A DNA stretch of 64,000 nucleotides from Boudabousia tangfeifanii (GTDB lineage Bacteria; Actinomycetota; Actinomycetes; Actinomycetales; Actinomycetaceae). Under the pieces are notes generated by a model that was not told the DNA's origin, did no database searches, and was given only the letters and a program-made list of their open reading frames with translations. The translations under genes and the position numbers were made by a program. Every line of letters starts with the position of its first letter. Position 1 is the stretch's first letter. The stretch spans positions 62,001-126,000 of the forward strand of contig NZ_CP017812.1 in assembly GCF_001856685.1 (NCBI RefSeq). The letters are read 5' to 3'. This document shows positions 1-8,583 of the stretch, piece by piece.

Positions 1-138
1 CTAGTGATGAACCCAGAAACTTTGGAAGATGAAGAAGACGATCCCGAGTTCCCCTTCGGCCCAGTAGTGACCGATGATGAGATTGAAGATGTTTTTGTTT
101 GGAGTGACAAGGTCAGTATTTACAGCTTCGACAACTAG
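1..138 (+). CDS. 3' end of unknown gene (5' part outside window)
   Basis: The reading frame is open from the first base of the window and ends at TAG 136-138. The visible 45 codons encode a very acidic tail (ETLEDEEDDPEF, then TDDEIEDVFVW) ending in SIYSFDN. There is no signal peptide or membrane segment in the visible part. An in-frame ATG lies at base 7, but no ribosome binding site can be judged, so the gene is treated as truncated by the window edge. I do not recognise the family and assign no function. The gene is convergent with the ABC exporter pair that follows. Confidence 0.5.
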   Translation, partial: LVMNPETLEDEEDDPEFPFGPVVTDDEIEDVFVWSDKVSIYSFDN

Positions 139-214
139 TTCCAGACTCTCCGGCAAAGCTACTTTTTAAGTGGGGTGCGGTTATTGTTGCTGCCCACCGT
201 TTCACAGCTGAGCG

Positions 215-325
215 TGCTGATTGGCTTTGCTGAGCGTTCTACCGGTTAGCCTGCTTACTGGCTTTGCCAAGCGTTCTACCGCTTTGTGTGCCTACTGGCT
301 TTGCCACGCGTTCCAAAGTTTGGCG
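215..325. repeat. Three imperfect 37-bp tandem repeats at the 3' end of the ABC gene
   Basis: Units start at 215, 252 and 289. Each contains a version of TTGGCTTTGC followed by GCGTTC. The third unit is the last 12 codons of the ABC gene (ending NAWQSQ-stop on the minus strand), so the other two look like tandem copies of the gene's 3' end lying just past its stop codon. The copies have drifted, so the duplication is not brand new. Confidence 0.75.
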
Positions 326-2025
326 TAGTAGCGTCCAGCCGCAATCAGTTCCTCGTGGGTCCCGATTTCGGCGATCTGTCCCTGGTGCATGACTGCGACT
401 CGGTCCGCGTCTTGGGCGGTAAACAGGCGGTGCGCAATCATAATCACGGTACGCCCAGCCAGCGCCTTATTCAAAGTGCGTTCGAGCTGGTGAGCACTCG
501 ATGGGTCCATCATCGAGGTGGCTTCGTCCAAAATCACCGTGTGTGGGTCCAACAAAATGAGACGGGCGAGGGCGATTTGCTGTGCTTGGCTTGGGCCCAG
601 GGATTCTTTGGAAGCGCCCACTTCAGTATGCAGCCCCTGCGGCAGGTCCTGCACCCAGTTTGCTTCCACGGTTTTCAGGGCGTCCCACAGTTCGTCCTCG
701 GTCGCATCGGGGCGAGCCAACCACAAATTGTCAGCCAAAGTGCCCGTGAAAATATGGTGTTCTTGGGTAATCAGAGCCACCTGGGAATGCAGGGTCTGTT
801 CGTTCATGTCGAGCATTTCCACCCCGCCGACCTTAATTGCGCCCGAGGTTGGACCATCAATCCCGGCAATCAAGCGAGCCAAGGTGGATTTGCCAGCACC
901 CGAAGTACCCACGATCGCTAGTCGTTCACCCGGCACCAAGTCCAAAGACACATCCCGCAAGACCGGACGGCCTGGCTGGTACTCGAAGGACACGTTCTCG
1001 ATCTGGAGCTGACGATTTGCCGGCTGCTCATCGGTGGGGGTGCGGTCTGGTGGCAACAAGCCCACCCCGAAAATACGCGAGAAAGCCGACCAGGCAATCT
1101 GGGCATTATTCGTCCAGTAAATGGCCGAGGTCATGGGCGCACGCACTTGCAACACATACATGGCAATGGTGGTAACTTCACCGATGGTGATGGTTCCCTT
1201 CGGCACCCCCCAAATCGCCATCAACAGCAGGAAGAAGAGCGGAGAAAGCACCAGCACATTCAAGGCGGCCATCGTCACCGAACGAGTTAGCTGGGCACCG
1301 TTAACCCCTGACCAAACGGTGGTGGCCGCATTCGCGAACTCCTGCTGGCGCAAGTTTTGCAAGTTCAAAGCGGTCAGGGTTTCCGCCTGCTCCGCATTTT
1401 CAGTCACTTGCCCGGTTGGCTCGGTGTTTTCCCAGTTACCGTTGGCCTGGTAAATATGGTTCGCCCTCGAAAGGAACCATTTGAGCAGGTAGTAAACCGG
1501 GAAAGCCGACAAAATCAGCACCCACCCGATCCGAGGGGAGGTCACCATTGCGGTCGTGTAGGTAATAATCAGGGTGAGGAAAATCTGCAGCAGAGTAATG
1601 GCCCCACCAGTAATAAAAGATTGGACACGACGCACGTCATTGGTTACGCGCCCCACCAAGTCGCCAGTTCCCGCAGTTTCCACCACTGAAAGGGGTAAGT
1701 GGGTGACTTCGTAAATCATCTTGTCACGCAAATGCTGGAAGACTCGTTCACCCATAATGCCGGCGCACCATTCACTGAAATAGGTGAAGGCCACGCGCAC
1801 CAAAAGTAGTGCAAACATGCCGACAATAGCCCAGGTGATCCAACGGCGACTGGCTCCCGCCGAAATCGCGTCAAGCGTCTTACCGGTCAAAAGTGGCAGG
1901 ACGGTTGCCGCAATCGTGGCGACCACCTGGCCGGCCATTGCCGCCCACAAGAGCTGGCGGTTATCTTTCGCAATGATTTTGAGTTGGTGGCGAATCTCTG
2001 GCCCATCAGCAACCGGGAGTTTCAT
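292..2025 (-). CDS. ABC exporter half-transporter with intact Walker A/B and degenerate signature
   Basis: This 577-residue protein has an N-terminal exporter membrane domain with about six helices (residues 25-310) and a C-terminal ATPase. Walker A is GTSGAGKST at 373-381, the Q-loop glutamine is near 421, Walker B is VILDEA near 497-502 and the H-loop histidine is near 532. The signature motif is abnormal: LGPSQ near 476 instead of LSGGQ. The start overlaps the stop of the upstream half-transporter by four bases (ATGA) and is preceded by GAGGAGG. The partner has the opposite defects, so the two should form a heterodimeric type IV ABC exporter with one working and one degenerate ATP site, as known for TM287/288 and BmrCD. 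The substrate is unknown; drug or peptide export is possible. Confidence 0.88.
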   Translation of the reverse strand: MKLPVADGPEIRHQLKIIAKDNRQLLWAAMAGQVVATIAATVLPLLTGKTLDAISAGASRRWITWAIVGMFALLLVRVAFTYFSEWCAGIMGERVFQHLRDKMIYEVTHLPLSVVETAGTGDLVGRVTNDVRRVQSFITGGAITLLQIFLTLIITYTTAMVTSPRIGWVLILSAFPVYYLLKWFLSRANHIYQANGNWENTEPTGQVTENAEQAETLTALNLQNLRQQEFANAATTVWSGVNGAQLTRSVTMAALNVLVLSPLFFLLLMAIWGVPKGTITIGEVTTIAMYVLQVRAPMTSAIYWTNNAQIAWSAFSRIFGVGLLPPDRTPTDEQPANRQLQIENVSFEYQPGRPVLRDVSLDLVPGERLAIVGTSGAGKSTLARLIAGIDGPTSGAIKVGGVEMLDMNEQTLHSQVALITQEHHIFTGTLADNLWLARPDATEDELWDALKTVEANWVQDLPQGLHTEVGASKESLGPSQAQQIALARLILLDPHTVILDEATSMMDPSSAHQLERTLNKALAGRTVIMIAHRLFTAQDADRVAVMHQGQIAEIGTHEELIAAGRYYAKLWNAWQSQ

Positions 2026-4091
2026 CGACCCACCTCCTCGTCGTAGTCATTTTCGCTGGGTTTATCGTTCACTTCGCTAGTGGCCTGCTCAATCACCCGG
2101 GCAAAAGCGGCTAGGGCTTGGTCGTTTACTTGGCCGGAGGCAAACTGGCTGGGGGTGCCGCCCCCGAGGGCGTGACCGTCCTCGGCCAGCACCAATACTT
2201 GGTCAACGGTATGAATCAGCAGGGGAGAGGCGGTGGCAATCACGGTGGTGCGCCCGGCACGATTTTGCGCCAAAGACTGCCCGATAGTCGCTTCCGTGTT
2301 GGCATCCTGGGCCGAGGTCGGGTGCGAAAGCAACAACACCGGAGAATCTGCAGCCACTGCGCGCGCCAAAGCTAAACGCTGACGCTGCCCGCCCGAAAGG
2401 TTACGACCCTTTTCCAAAATGCGGCCGTCCAAGCCACCCAAAGAAGTCAAGACGTCATTCGCGTTAGCCACCTCGATGGCCGCCAAAAGCTGGTCATCCC
2501 AGTCGGTCGGCTGGTGATCGGGCAGCAACAAGAACTCACTTTCGGGAGAGCGTTCGATGGCATCCCAGGCGAGCAATTCCGGCAAAGTCAAAGGCGGGTT
2601 CGCCACCGCCTTTCGCCCTAGCAGGGACTTGCGGAGCGAGCCGGCAAACACCCCGGCCTCACCGGAGCTGAAGAGCACCGCGTCGCGCACGCCCTCGATC
2701 GGCAAATCAGCTAGCTTCACCTGCTTGGCTCCGCACAGGTCGCCACCCTGAAGCTGCACTTCGGTGCCGTCCTCGAGACGAGCCAAACGCCGCACCAAAG
2801 CAGTCGAAACTTCCGGATTCTCACAAACCACCGCGGTAATCTGGCCGCCATGCAGTTTGGCGCCACTAGCCATGTCCTGGAAACTCACCGCATTCCAACT
2901 ACTTGGCGACTCCTTGGTGGCCTGGTCAGTCAAATTCGGCTCCACCACAGTCATCTGGCAAATTCGGGCCGCAGCCACCTGCGCTCCCGTAATCACCATG
3001 GCCGCGGTGACGATCGAGTTCACCGAAGACTGCAAATACGTGGACAGCCCGAAGAAAGCCAGCAGGGTGCCCGCGGTCAGCGAACCATTCCAGACCATGT
3101 AGGCACCCACGGCAATAATGGTGGTTTGGAACAAGGCCGGCATCCCGGCTCGCAAGGTGGCCATTAATGCGCGGAAGACCACCACTTTCATGCCTTTTTC
3201 GGTCAGGTCGCGCGAAGCCTCCTGATAGTGGGCGGTGTACTTATCTTCGCCGCCGATACCGCGCAGCACGCGCAAACCCATCACCGCATCGGTCGCCACC
3301 GTGTTTAGCTGGCCGAGGGCGCCACGGGCTTCGTCAGTGCGACGACGCAAGGGCTTAGCGGTAGATGAGACCAGCAAAGTGGCTGCGGGTAAACCCAAAA
3401 GCACTAGCAGACCCAATGGGATCGAGTAGGAGAGCATAATGGCGCCCGAAACCAACATGGTGATTAGCGAGGCGGTTAGCGCCGGAAGAAAGAGCAGAAG
3501 ATCGGCGATCGCACCCGAGTCAACCATAGTTGAAGCCACGAGGTTGCCGGACGAAACTTGTTTCGTCATCGGAATGGCGCGATCAATCGTGCGGCTAGTT
3601 AAGTTAAAGGACTGCCACCAAGACATACGCCAAGCCAGATTCATATTGGCAATCTGATCTAAAGCCCAAGCTAGGCCGATCACGAGCACGTTAATCACCA
3701 GCATCAGGAACCAGAAAGCGAAATTACTGTTAAAGCCTTCCGCAAGGCCATCATTAAGCATCTTGCCCAAGATTAATGGCACGCAAATGCCCGATAGGCG
3801 CATCAAAGTCGAAACAAATAGGGAAAACAAGTATGGCCACTTCTGCATTTTGATTTGTTTCCAAATCAAAGCGCGAGGAGTCTTCGGCAAATCGTAAATA
3901 TCTAGCGGAAGATCAAAACTCTGAGGCACGTTATGCGGAAAACGCATAGTTTTCGGAAGTGCCAGGTTCAGCTTGTCTAAGGCCTTGAGCCAAATAGAAT
4001 CTGCCGGCGCATACAGCTGGGCTCGGCCTGGACGCGAGGGATCAAAAGTTGGTTGGTCGGTTACGTAGGGTGGTTCAAACTTGTTTTTCAT
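2022..4091 (-). CDS. ABC exporter half-transporter with degenerate Walker A/B and intact signature
   Basis: This 689-residue protein begins with an unusual cytoplasmic stretch of about 80 residues, then an exporter membrane domain (about 85-380), then a nucleotide-binding domain. The signature LSGGQRQRLALARA near 565 is canonical. The Walker A region (CENPEVSTA, about 423-431) has lost the glycines and the lysine, Walker B reads VLLLSHP instead of LLLDEP near 585, and the H-loop position is IATAS with no histidine. This is not a pseudogene: the frame is intact, and its healthy signature complements the intact Walker motifs of the next gene. It is first in the pair, with AGGAGG about 13 bases before ATG. 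The pair diverges from metP across a 257-bp AT-rich gap. Confidence 0.87.
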   Translation of the reverse strand: MKNKFEPPYVTDQPTFDPSRPGRAQLYAPADSIWLKALDKLNLALPKTMRFPHNVPQSFDLPLDIYDLPKTPRALIWKQIKMQKWPYLFSLFVSTLMRLSGICVPLILGKMLNDGLAEGFNSNFAFWFLMLVINVLVIGLAWALDQIANMNLAWRMSWWQSFNLTSRTIDRAIPMTKQVSSGNLVASTMVDSGAIADLLLFLPALTASLITMLVSGAIMLSYSIPLGLLVLLGLPAATLLVSSTAKPLRRRTDEARGALGQLNTVATDAVMGLRVLRGIGGEDKYTAHYQEASRDLTEKGMKVVVFRALMATLRAGMPALFQTTIIAVGAYMVWNGSLTAGTLLAFFGLSTYLQSSVNSIVTAAMVITGAQVAAARICQMTVVEPNLTDQATKESPSSWNAVSFQDMASGAKLHGGQITAVVCENPEVSTALVRRLARLEDGTEVQLQGGDLCGAKQVKLADLPIEGVRDAVLFSSGEAGVFAGSLRKSLLGRKAVANPPLTLPELLAWDAIERSPESEFLLLPDHQPTDWDDQLLAAIEVANANDVLTSLGGLDGRILEKGRNLSGGQRQRLALARAVAADSPVLLLSHPTSAQDANTEATIGQSLAQNRAGRTTVIATASPLLIHTVDQVLVLAEDGHALGGGTPSQFASGQVNDQALAAFARVIEQATSEVNDKPSENDYDEEVGR

Positions 4092-4348
4092 CGGCGGTAG
4101 TTGCCCTCCTAGTTGACCCGATTTCCCCTAAATGACCAGTATTTGACTATACACCTATGCACCTTACCCTTCGGTTTCAAAGCCGTGGATAAAAGACAAA
4201 GTACCGATTTTCACATTTATAAACAATTGGGTGTATATTATTGCAAATTTATAACAAAACTTGCGGTTAGCTTTAATTTTTCTCTCTATTTAGTAAAAAC
4301 ATAGTAAACTCACCATTGTTTTCTAGCTCCAATGCAAAGGGAAATACT
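4092..4348. other. AT-rich divergent intergenic region upstream of the ABC pair and metP
   Basis: About 257 bases separate the divergent ABC and metP starts. The right half is very AT-rich and must carry the metP promoter. I could not pick a convincing -35/-10 pair with standard spacing, and I see no riboswitch-like fold. Confidence 0.4.
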
Positions 4349-6115
4349 ATGGATACTACTAAACAAACTACCGAGGCCTCCGCCTCGCGAGAAACCTGGT
4401 CCTCTCAGACTGGGTTCTTGCTCGCAGCGATTGGTTCGGCTATCGGCCTAGGCAATATTTGGCGTTTCCCTGGAATCGCCTACAAGAATGGTGGGGGTGC
4501 CTTCCTCATCCCTTACATCGTGGCACTATTTGCTGCCGGTGTCTCCTTCCTCTTGTTGGACTACGCCCTCGGCCACCGACTTCGTGGTGCGGCCCCAACC
4601 GTATTCCGCCGCATCCACCACCGGGCCGAAATCCTCGGCTGGTTTAAAGTAGCTATCTCCTTCATCATCACCTGCTACTACGCGGTGATTATTGCTTGGG
4701 CGCTACGCTACGCCATCTTCTCCCTAACCTTGGCGTGGGGTGACGATCCCGCCAGCTTCTTCATTAAAGACTTCCTCGGTGGGGGCAACCCATCGCCAGC
4801 CACCGAACTACACTTCAGTCCCGTCTGGGGTGTTTTTGCCCCGTTGCTCATTGTTTGGGTAGTGATCCTCGGGATCGTCGCCCTCGGCGTGCAGCGTGGT
4901 CTAGAAAAGGCCAATAAAGTCGTGATTCCCGCCCTCGTCGTCCTATTCGGCGCAGTGGTAATCCGCGCGGTGACGCTCCCGGGCGCCACCGACGGCTTGA
5001 ACGCCTTCTTCACCCCTAACTGGTCGGCACTATCCGACGGGGGCGTGTGGATTGCAGCCTTCTCGCAGATCTTCTACTCCCTATCCATTGGCTTCGGCAT
5101 CATGGTGACCTACGCTTCCTACTTGCCGCGCCGCACCAACCTCGGCGGCACCGCTTATGTGGCTGCTTTTGCCAACTCCTCCTTCGAAATCCTGGCCGGC
5201 ATTGGCGTGTTCTCCGCCCTCGGCTTCATGGCTTTCAAGCAGGGCGTGGCCATTGGTGACCTCCAAGGCATTACCGGGGTGAGCCTCTCCTTCATCTCCT
5301 TCCCAATGATTATTTCCAAGATGCCCGGTGGCGCCATTTTCGGCTTCCTCTTCTTCACCTCTTTGGTGTTGGCCGGCATGACCTCCCTCATGTCGCTAAT
5401 CCAGGTGGTTTCGGGTGCCTTCCAGGAAAAGTTCAACTGGCGTCCAGTGCGCGCCTCGATCACCATCGGTGTTCCGGCCGCCTTGGTTTCCCTCCTCTTG
5501 TTCTCCACCACCTCGGGCCTAAACACCCTTGACGTGGTAGACAAGTACACCAACGAAATCGGTGTGGTGCTCTGTGCGATCTCCACCGCCGTCCTCGTTA
5601 CCGTGATCCACCCACGCCTCAGCCGGCTCCGTCGCCACATCAACGTCCTTTCCAATGTTCACATTGGCAAGTGGTGGGATTTGATGGTTGGCTTCGTAGT
5701 TCCAGCAGCCCTCTTGTGGATGCTCATCCAAACTGCGGTAAGCTTAATTAAGGATGGCTACGACGCCTATCCTGGCTGGTACACCGCCTGGTTTGGTTGG
5801 GGCGCGATCGTATTCGCTTTGATCAGTGCATACATTCTCACCCTCACCACTTGGCGGCAAGACGTCGACGACTTCACGGTAATGCCATTGCCGTATCGTC
5901 CTCGTGACCGCTATGGACGGATTATCACTTCGGAGCCAAAACTGAAGTTGATTCCAACCGCCCAAAAGAGCGAGGGCGCTCCGGTCGGTGTTCGCGAAGA
6001 AGACGACGAATTTGAATATGGTGATCCGAACGCATACCTAGATAATCAGGTAGGTACCAACGTCGCTGATGGTACAAACACGGGCGTTCAATCGACGGCG
6101 AACGAACGACAATAA
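4349..6115 (+). CDS. metP: NSS-family Na+-dependent amino-acid importer, MetP type
   Basis: This 588-residue protein is a neurotransmitter:sodium symporter family carrier (LeuT fold) with about 12 membrane helices. The family signature in helix 1 is clear: GSAIGLGNIWRFPG, followed by NGGGAFLIPY. A small one-helix subunit (MetS) is encoded two genes downstream, the arrangement known from the Corynebacterium glutamicum MetPS methionine/alanine importer, so methionine or alanine uptake is the likely role. The cytoplasmic tail is acidic and ends with a DPNAYL segment that recurs in the next small protein. ATG 4349 is preferred over an upstream in-frame TTG because AAAGGGA precedes it. The gene starts a three-gene operon. 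Confidence 0.85.
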   Translation: MDTTKQTTEASASRETWSSQTGFLLAAIGSAIGLGNIWRFPGIAYKNGGGAFLIPYIVALFAAGVSFLLLDYALGHRLRGAAPTVFRRIHHRAEILGWFKVAISFIITCYYAVIIAWALRYAIFSLTLAWGDDPASFFIKDFLGGGNPSPATELHFSPVWGVFAPLLIVWVVILGIVALGVQRGLEKANKVVIPALVVLFGAVVIRAVTLPGATDGLNAFFTPNWSALSDGGVWIAAFSQIFYSLSIGFGIMVTYASYLPRRTNLGGTAYVAAFANSSFEILAGIGVFSALGFMAFKQGVAIGDLQGITGVSLSFISFPMIISKMPGGAIFGFLFFTSLVLAGMTSLMSLIQVVSGAFQEKFNWRPVRASITIGVPAALVSLLLFSTTSGLNTLDVVDKYTNEIGVVLCAISTAVLVTVIHPRLSRLRRHINVLSNVHIGKWWDLMVGFVVPAALLWMLIQTAVSLIKDGYDAYPGWYTAWFGWGAIVFALISAYILTLTTWRQDVDDFTVMPLPYRPRDRYGRIITSEPKLKLIPTAQKSEGAPVGVREEDDEFEYGDPNAYLDNQVGTNVADGTNTGVQSTANERQ

Positions 6116-6127
6116 GGAGTGAACATC

Positions 6128-6373
6128 ATGAAAATGTTCCATCTAACAGGCGAAGACGACCACAAGGACGAAAAGCACCACCATGAAGACGAGCGTCCTC
6201 GGAGCCTAGAAGAAGTCGAACGCGACTTCGGCGAAGAGATTGCTCCAGATGGTGATTTCACCGACCCTAACGCGTACATCGAAACTCATATGGGTGGCGT
6301 AGGCGCAGACGGCGGGGCCAGTGAAGTAGCTTGGCAAATGGCTAAAGAACAGAATCGAGGGATGACCAGATGA
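6128..6373 (+). CDS. Small acidic His-rich protein between metP and metS
   Basis: This 81-residue soluble protein has a charged, His-rich N-terminus (EDDHKDEKHHHEDE) and no membrane segment. Its middle contains DPNAYIETHMGGVGADG, which matches the MetP C-terminal tail DPNAYLDNQVGTNVADG in order and spacing, so the two segments are probably related. AAGGAG sits 10 bases before ATG 6128, and the stop overlaps the metS start in an ATGA. The placement suggests an accessory or regulatory partner of the importer, but that is inference. I do not recognise a named family. Confidence 0.7.
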   Translation: MKMFHLTGEDDHKDEKHHHEDERPRSLEEVERDFGEEIAPDGDFTDPNAYIETHMGGVGADGGASEVAWQMAKEQNRGMTR

Positions 6374-6573
6374 CCAGTTCCGCAATTATTATGATGCTAG
6401 TGGCAATGGCTGTGGTTTGGGGCGGACTCGCCTACCACACTTGGTCACTCCGCTTCCGGCCGATCCCGCCTTTAGCTCCCGAGGTAGAAACCTTCATCTC
6501 GGCAGTTGAAGCAGAAGGTGAAAGCGTCGCCAAGGCCGCTGCCAAGCGCGTAAACCAGCGTAAAGGTAAGTAG
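6370..6573 (+). CDS. metS: Small subunit of the methionine/alanine importer, MetS type
   Basis: This 67-residue protein consists of one N-terminal membrane helix (IIMMLVAMAVVWGGLAYHTW) followed by a charged Ala/Lys-rich cytoplasmic tail. It matches the MetS class: small single-helix proteins needed for activity of NSS importers in actinobacteria. Translation is coupled to the preceding gene by a four-base ATGA overlap. A strong terminator follows, closing the metP operon. Confidence 0.82.
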   Translation: MTSSAIIMMLVAMAVVWGGLAYHTWSLRFRPIPPLAPEVETFISAVEAEGESVAKAAAKRVNQRKGK

Positions 6574-6585
6574 CTCCTAGTTTCC

Positions 6586-6624
6586 CTGGTGGGCAGATCT
6601 GGTATTACTGGATCTGCCCACCAG
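6586..6624 (+). terminator. Rho-independent terminator of the metP-metS operon
   Basis: A perfect 14-bp stem (CTGGTGGGCAGATC, 6586-6599, with its complement at 6611-6624) encloses an 11-base loop and is followed by TTTTTA. Confidence 0.92.
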
Positions 6625-6784
6625 TTTTTAGTTTTCTCTCGGTGAAGTTGCTGGAAATATAGCGGATTCTGGCAGCAATTGTGCCGGGGAAAAACGGTTG
6701 AGAGGCAAGCTGGGGCTGACGGATCGCATAACGGTCGTTATGATGTAATCACACGTTTAGATAGTTTCTTTGGAGGTGAAGCAA

Positions 6785-6832
6785 ATGCCAGTCGTTATCC
6801 GCATTGCTTTCACCACCTGTTGTTGTTTTTAG
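6785..6832 (+). CDS. Cysteine-tract leader peptide of the cysK-cysE operon
   Basis: A 15-codon frame with a strong GGAGGTGA binding site encodes MPVVIRIAFTTCCCF. Three consecutive TGT cysteine codons lie just before the stop. It sits about 120 bases upstream of cysK. Small upstream frames ending in Cys tracts are known in mycobacteria to sense cysteinyl-tRNA supply and control downstream sulfur genes by ribosome stalling. The same logic here would raise cysK expression when cysteine is scarce. The leader is far too short for ordinary gene calling. Its function is inferred from position and Cys codons. Confidence 0.8.
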   Translation: MPVVIRIAFTTCCCF

Positions 6833-6954
6833 GGTAGTTGCACCTACGCGCTAGTTCGCGGTGGGCACTGCCCTTTTTCTGTGCGCTTTTCGCACCCACT
6901 TTTTGAACTTTTTCTGATTTTTCCCAACTCTCTACTTGCCTGAAAGGCTAAAAA
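6833..6954 (+). promoter_or_regulatory. Attenuator-like leader between the Cys peptide and cysK
   Basis: This untranslated stretch contains a GTGCG/CGCAC hairpin followed by T-rich runs (CACTTTTTGAACTTTTTC). Just before cysK, GCCTGAAAGGC is a small palindrome that contains the presumed GAAAGG binding site. Either could act as the switch responding to ribosome position on the leader peptide. I could not fold it by computation. Confidence 0.45.
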
Positions 6955-7884
6955 ATGATTAACGCAGCTCAGAATGTCACCGAACTCATTGGCTCCACCC
7001 CATTGGTTAAGCTCAACCGTTTGACCGACCACGAGAATGTTTACGCCAAGGTCGAGTTCTTCAACCCCGGCAGCGCCGTCAAGGATCGTATTGCCGCCGC
7101 TATTGTCGATGCCGCCGAAGAATCCGGTGAGCTTCGCCCCGGGGGCACCATCGTGGAAGCCACCAGTGGGAACACCGGTATTGCCTTGGCCATGGTTGGC
7201 GCTGCCCGCGGCTACCAGGTCGTGATCGCCATGCCGTCCTCGATGTCGAAAGAACGCAAGCAGTTGATGCGTTTCTTTGGCGCCGAACTGATCCTCACTG
7301 ACCCCAAGGAAGGCATGAAGGGTGCGGTAGCGGCCGCCCAAGAAATCGTGACCGAACGAGAAAATGCGGTCCTTGCCTCCCAGTTCGCAAACCCGGCCAA
7401 CCCTGCCATTCACCGCGCCACCACTGCGGAAGAAGTTTGGGATGATACCGAGGGCGCCGTCGACATTTTCATCGCCGGCGTAGGTACCGGCGGCACTGTT
7501 TCCGGTGTTGGTTCCCGCTTGAAGGAACTCAAGCCAGAAGTACAGATTATTGCGGTCGAACCAGCTGAATCCCCGCTACTTTCTGGTGGTCAAGCAGGTC
7601 CTCACGCCATCCAAGGTTTGGGCGCTAACTTCGTGCCAGACAACTACAATGGCGAAGTAGTGGACGAAGTCTTGCAGGTCAAGGGCGAGGACGCCATTAG
7701 TTTCTCGCGTCGCGCTGCCGCCGAAGAAGGCCTCTTGGTAGGCATTTCTGCGGGTGCTGCCTTGGCTGCCGCCGCCCAGGTTGCGGCCCGTCCAGAAAAT
7801 GCAGAAAAGAACATTGTGGTGCTCTTGCCAGACACTGGTGAACGCTACTTGTCGACCGGACTATTTGAGGGATACGACGCCTGA
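6955..7884 (+). CDS. cysK: Cysteine synthase (O-acetylserine sulfhydrylase)
   Basis: This 309-residue PLP enzyme replaces the acetyl group of O-acetylserine with sulfide to give L-cysteine. The PLP lysine is in [11 protein letters not shown] near residue 43, the substrate loop is [10 protein letters not shown], and the phosphate-binding glycines are GTGGTVSG. Length and motifs are normal for CysK. It follows the Cys-tract leader peptide, so it is probably controlled by cysteine supply, and its stop overlaps the cysE start (TGATG), so the two enzymes are translationally coupled and may form the cysteine synthase complex. Confidence 0.95.
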   Translation: MINAAQNVTELIGSTPLVKLNRLTDHENVYAKVEFFNPGSAVKDRIAAAIVDAAEESGELRPGGTIVEATSGNTGIALAMVGAARGYQVVIAMPSSMSKERKQLMRFFGAELILTDPKEGMKGAVAAAQEIVTERENAVLASQFANPANPAIHRATTAEEVWDDTEGAVDIFIAGVGTGGTVSGVGSRLKELKPEVQIIAVEPAESPLLSGGQAGPHAIQGLGANFVPDNYNGEVVDEVLQVKGEDAISFSRRAAAEEGLLVGISAGAALAAAAQVAARPENAEKNIVVLLPDTGERYLSTGLFEGYDA

Positions 7885-8462
7885 TGGGAATGCGCGAGCA
7901 ACTGGCGGAAGATTTAAGCACCGCCATGCGAAGGGACCCGGCTGCCCGCAGTCGGATTGAAGTAGCCTTAACCTACCCTGGGGTTCACGCCCTGTGGATG
8001 CACCGGCTAGCTCACGCCACTTGGTTGGCGAAATTCCCAGGACATCGCATGGTGGCTCGCTTAATCTCCGCCTGCTCGCGCACCCTCACCCTGGTTGATA
8101 TTCACCCAGCCGCCCATCTTGGTCGCCGACTATTCATTGACCACGCCACCGGGGTAGTGATTGGTGAAACCGCCAAAGTGGGCGACGATTGCGTGATTTT
8201 CCACGGGGTTACCCTCGGTGGGGTGGACATGCGCAAAGGCAAGCGTCACCCAACCATCGGTAATCACGTCATGATTGGAGCTGGCGCGAAGGTCCTCGGC
8301 CCGATTTACATTGCCGATGGCGCACGCATTGGCGCTAATGCCGTGGTCGTCAAGGATGTTCCCGAATGCTGCAGTGCCATTGGCATTCCCGCCACCACCA
8401 AGGGGCTATGCGAAGAAAGCCAAGCCTCTGAACTAATCGTCGACCCGACCTTGTTTATCTGA
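7884..8462 (+). CDS. cysE: Serine O-acetyltransferase (short, EpsC-like form)
   Basis: This 192-residue enzyme acetylates serine with acetyl-CoA to make O-acetylserine, the substrate of the preceding CysK. The left-handed beta-helix hexapeptide repeats are visible from [16 protein letters not shown] onward, with catalytic-type histidines in that motif and in [11 protein letters not shown]. The protein lacks the long N-terminal domain of enterobacterial CysE, as usual in Gram-positives. The start overlaps the cysK stop by one base. The gene converges on the MATE exporter gene. Confidence 0.93.
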   Translation: MGMREQLAEDLSTAMRRDPAARSRIEVALTYPGVHALWMHRLAHATWLAKFPGHRMVARLISACSRTLTLVDIHPAAHLGRRLFIDHATGVVIGETAKVGDDCVIFHGVTLGGVDMRKGKRHPTIGNHVMIGAGAKVLGPIYIADGARIGANAVVVKDVPECCSAIGIPATTKGLCEESQASELIVDPTLFI

Positions 8463-8550
8463 GCCCCCTGTTTGTCTAAGGCATAGGCGATTATCTAGGG
8501 TGGTTGGTGCGCGCTTGATTCGCGCTTAGTTTGCGGTCGCGGTTCGCTTT

Positions 8551-8573
8551 CCGAGGGCGTTTCCCGCCCTCGG
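8551..8573. terminator. Hairpin made from an inverted pair of the dispersed repeat word
   Basis: CCGAGGGCG (8551-8559) and CGCCCTCGG (8565-8573) form a perfect 9-bp stem with a five-base loop between the convergent cysE and MATE genes. No T-run follows on either strand. The arms are the GCCGAGGGCG word found throughout the window. Confidence 0.7.
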
Positions 8574-8583
8574 CCCATGGGAA

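Noticed and set aside
215..325. A CRISPR-like array
   Set aside because: Repeats are contiguous without spacers and only three units long; no cas genes are present.
2022..4091. Reading the 689-residue ABC gene as a pseudogene because Walker A and B are lost
   Set aside because: The frame is intact, the signature motif is canonical, and the defects complement those of the partner.
4092..4348. A SAM or other riboswitch upstream of metP
   Set aside because: I could not find the conserved core or a plausible terminator-antiterminator pair; the region is mostly AT-rich promoter DNA.
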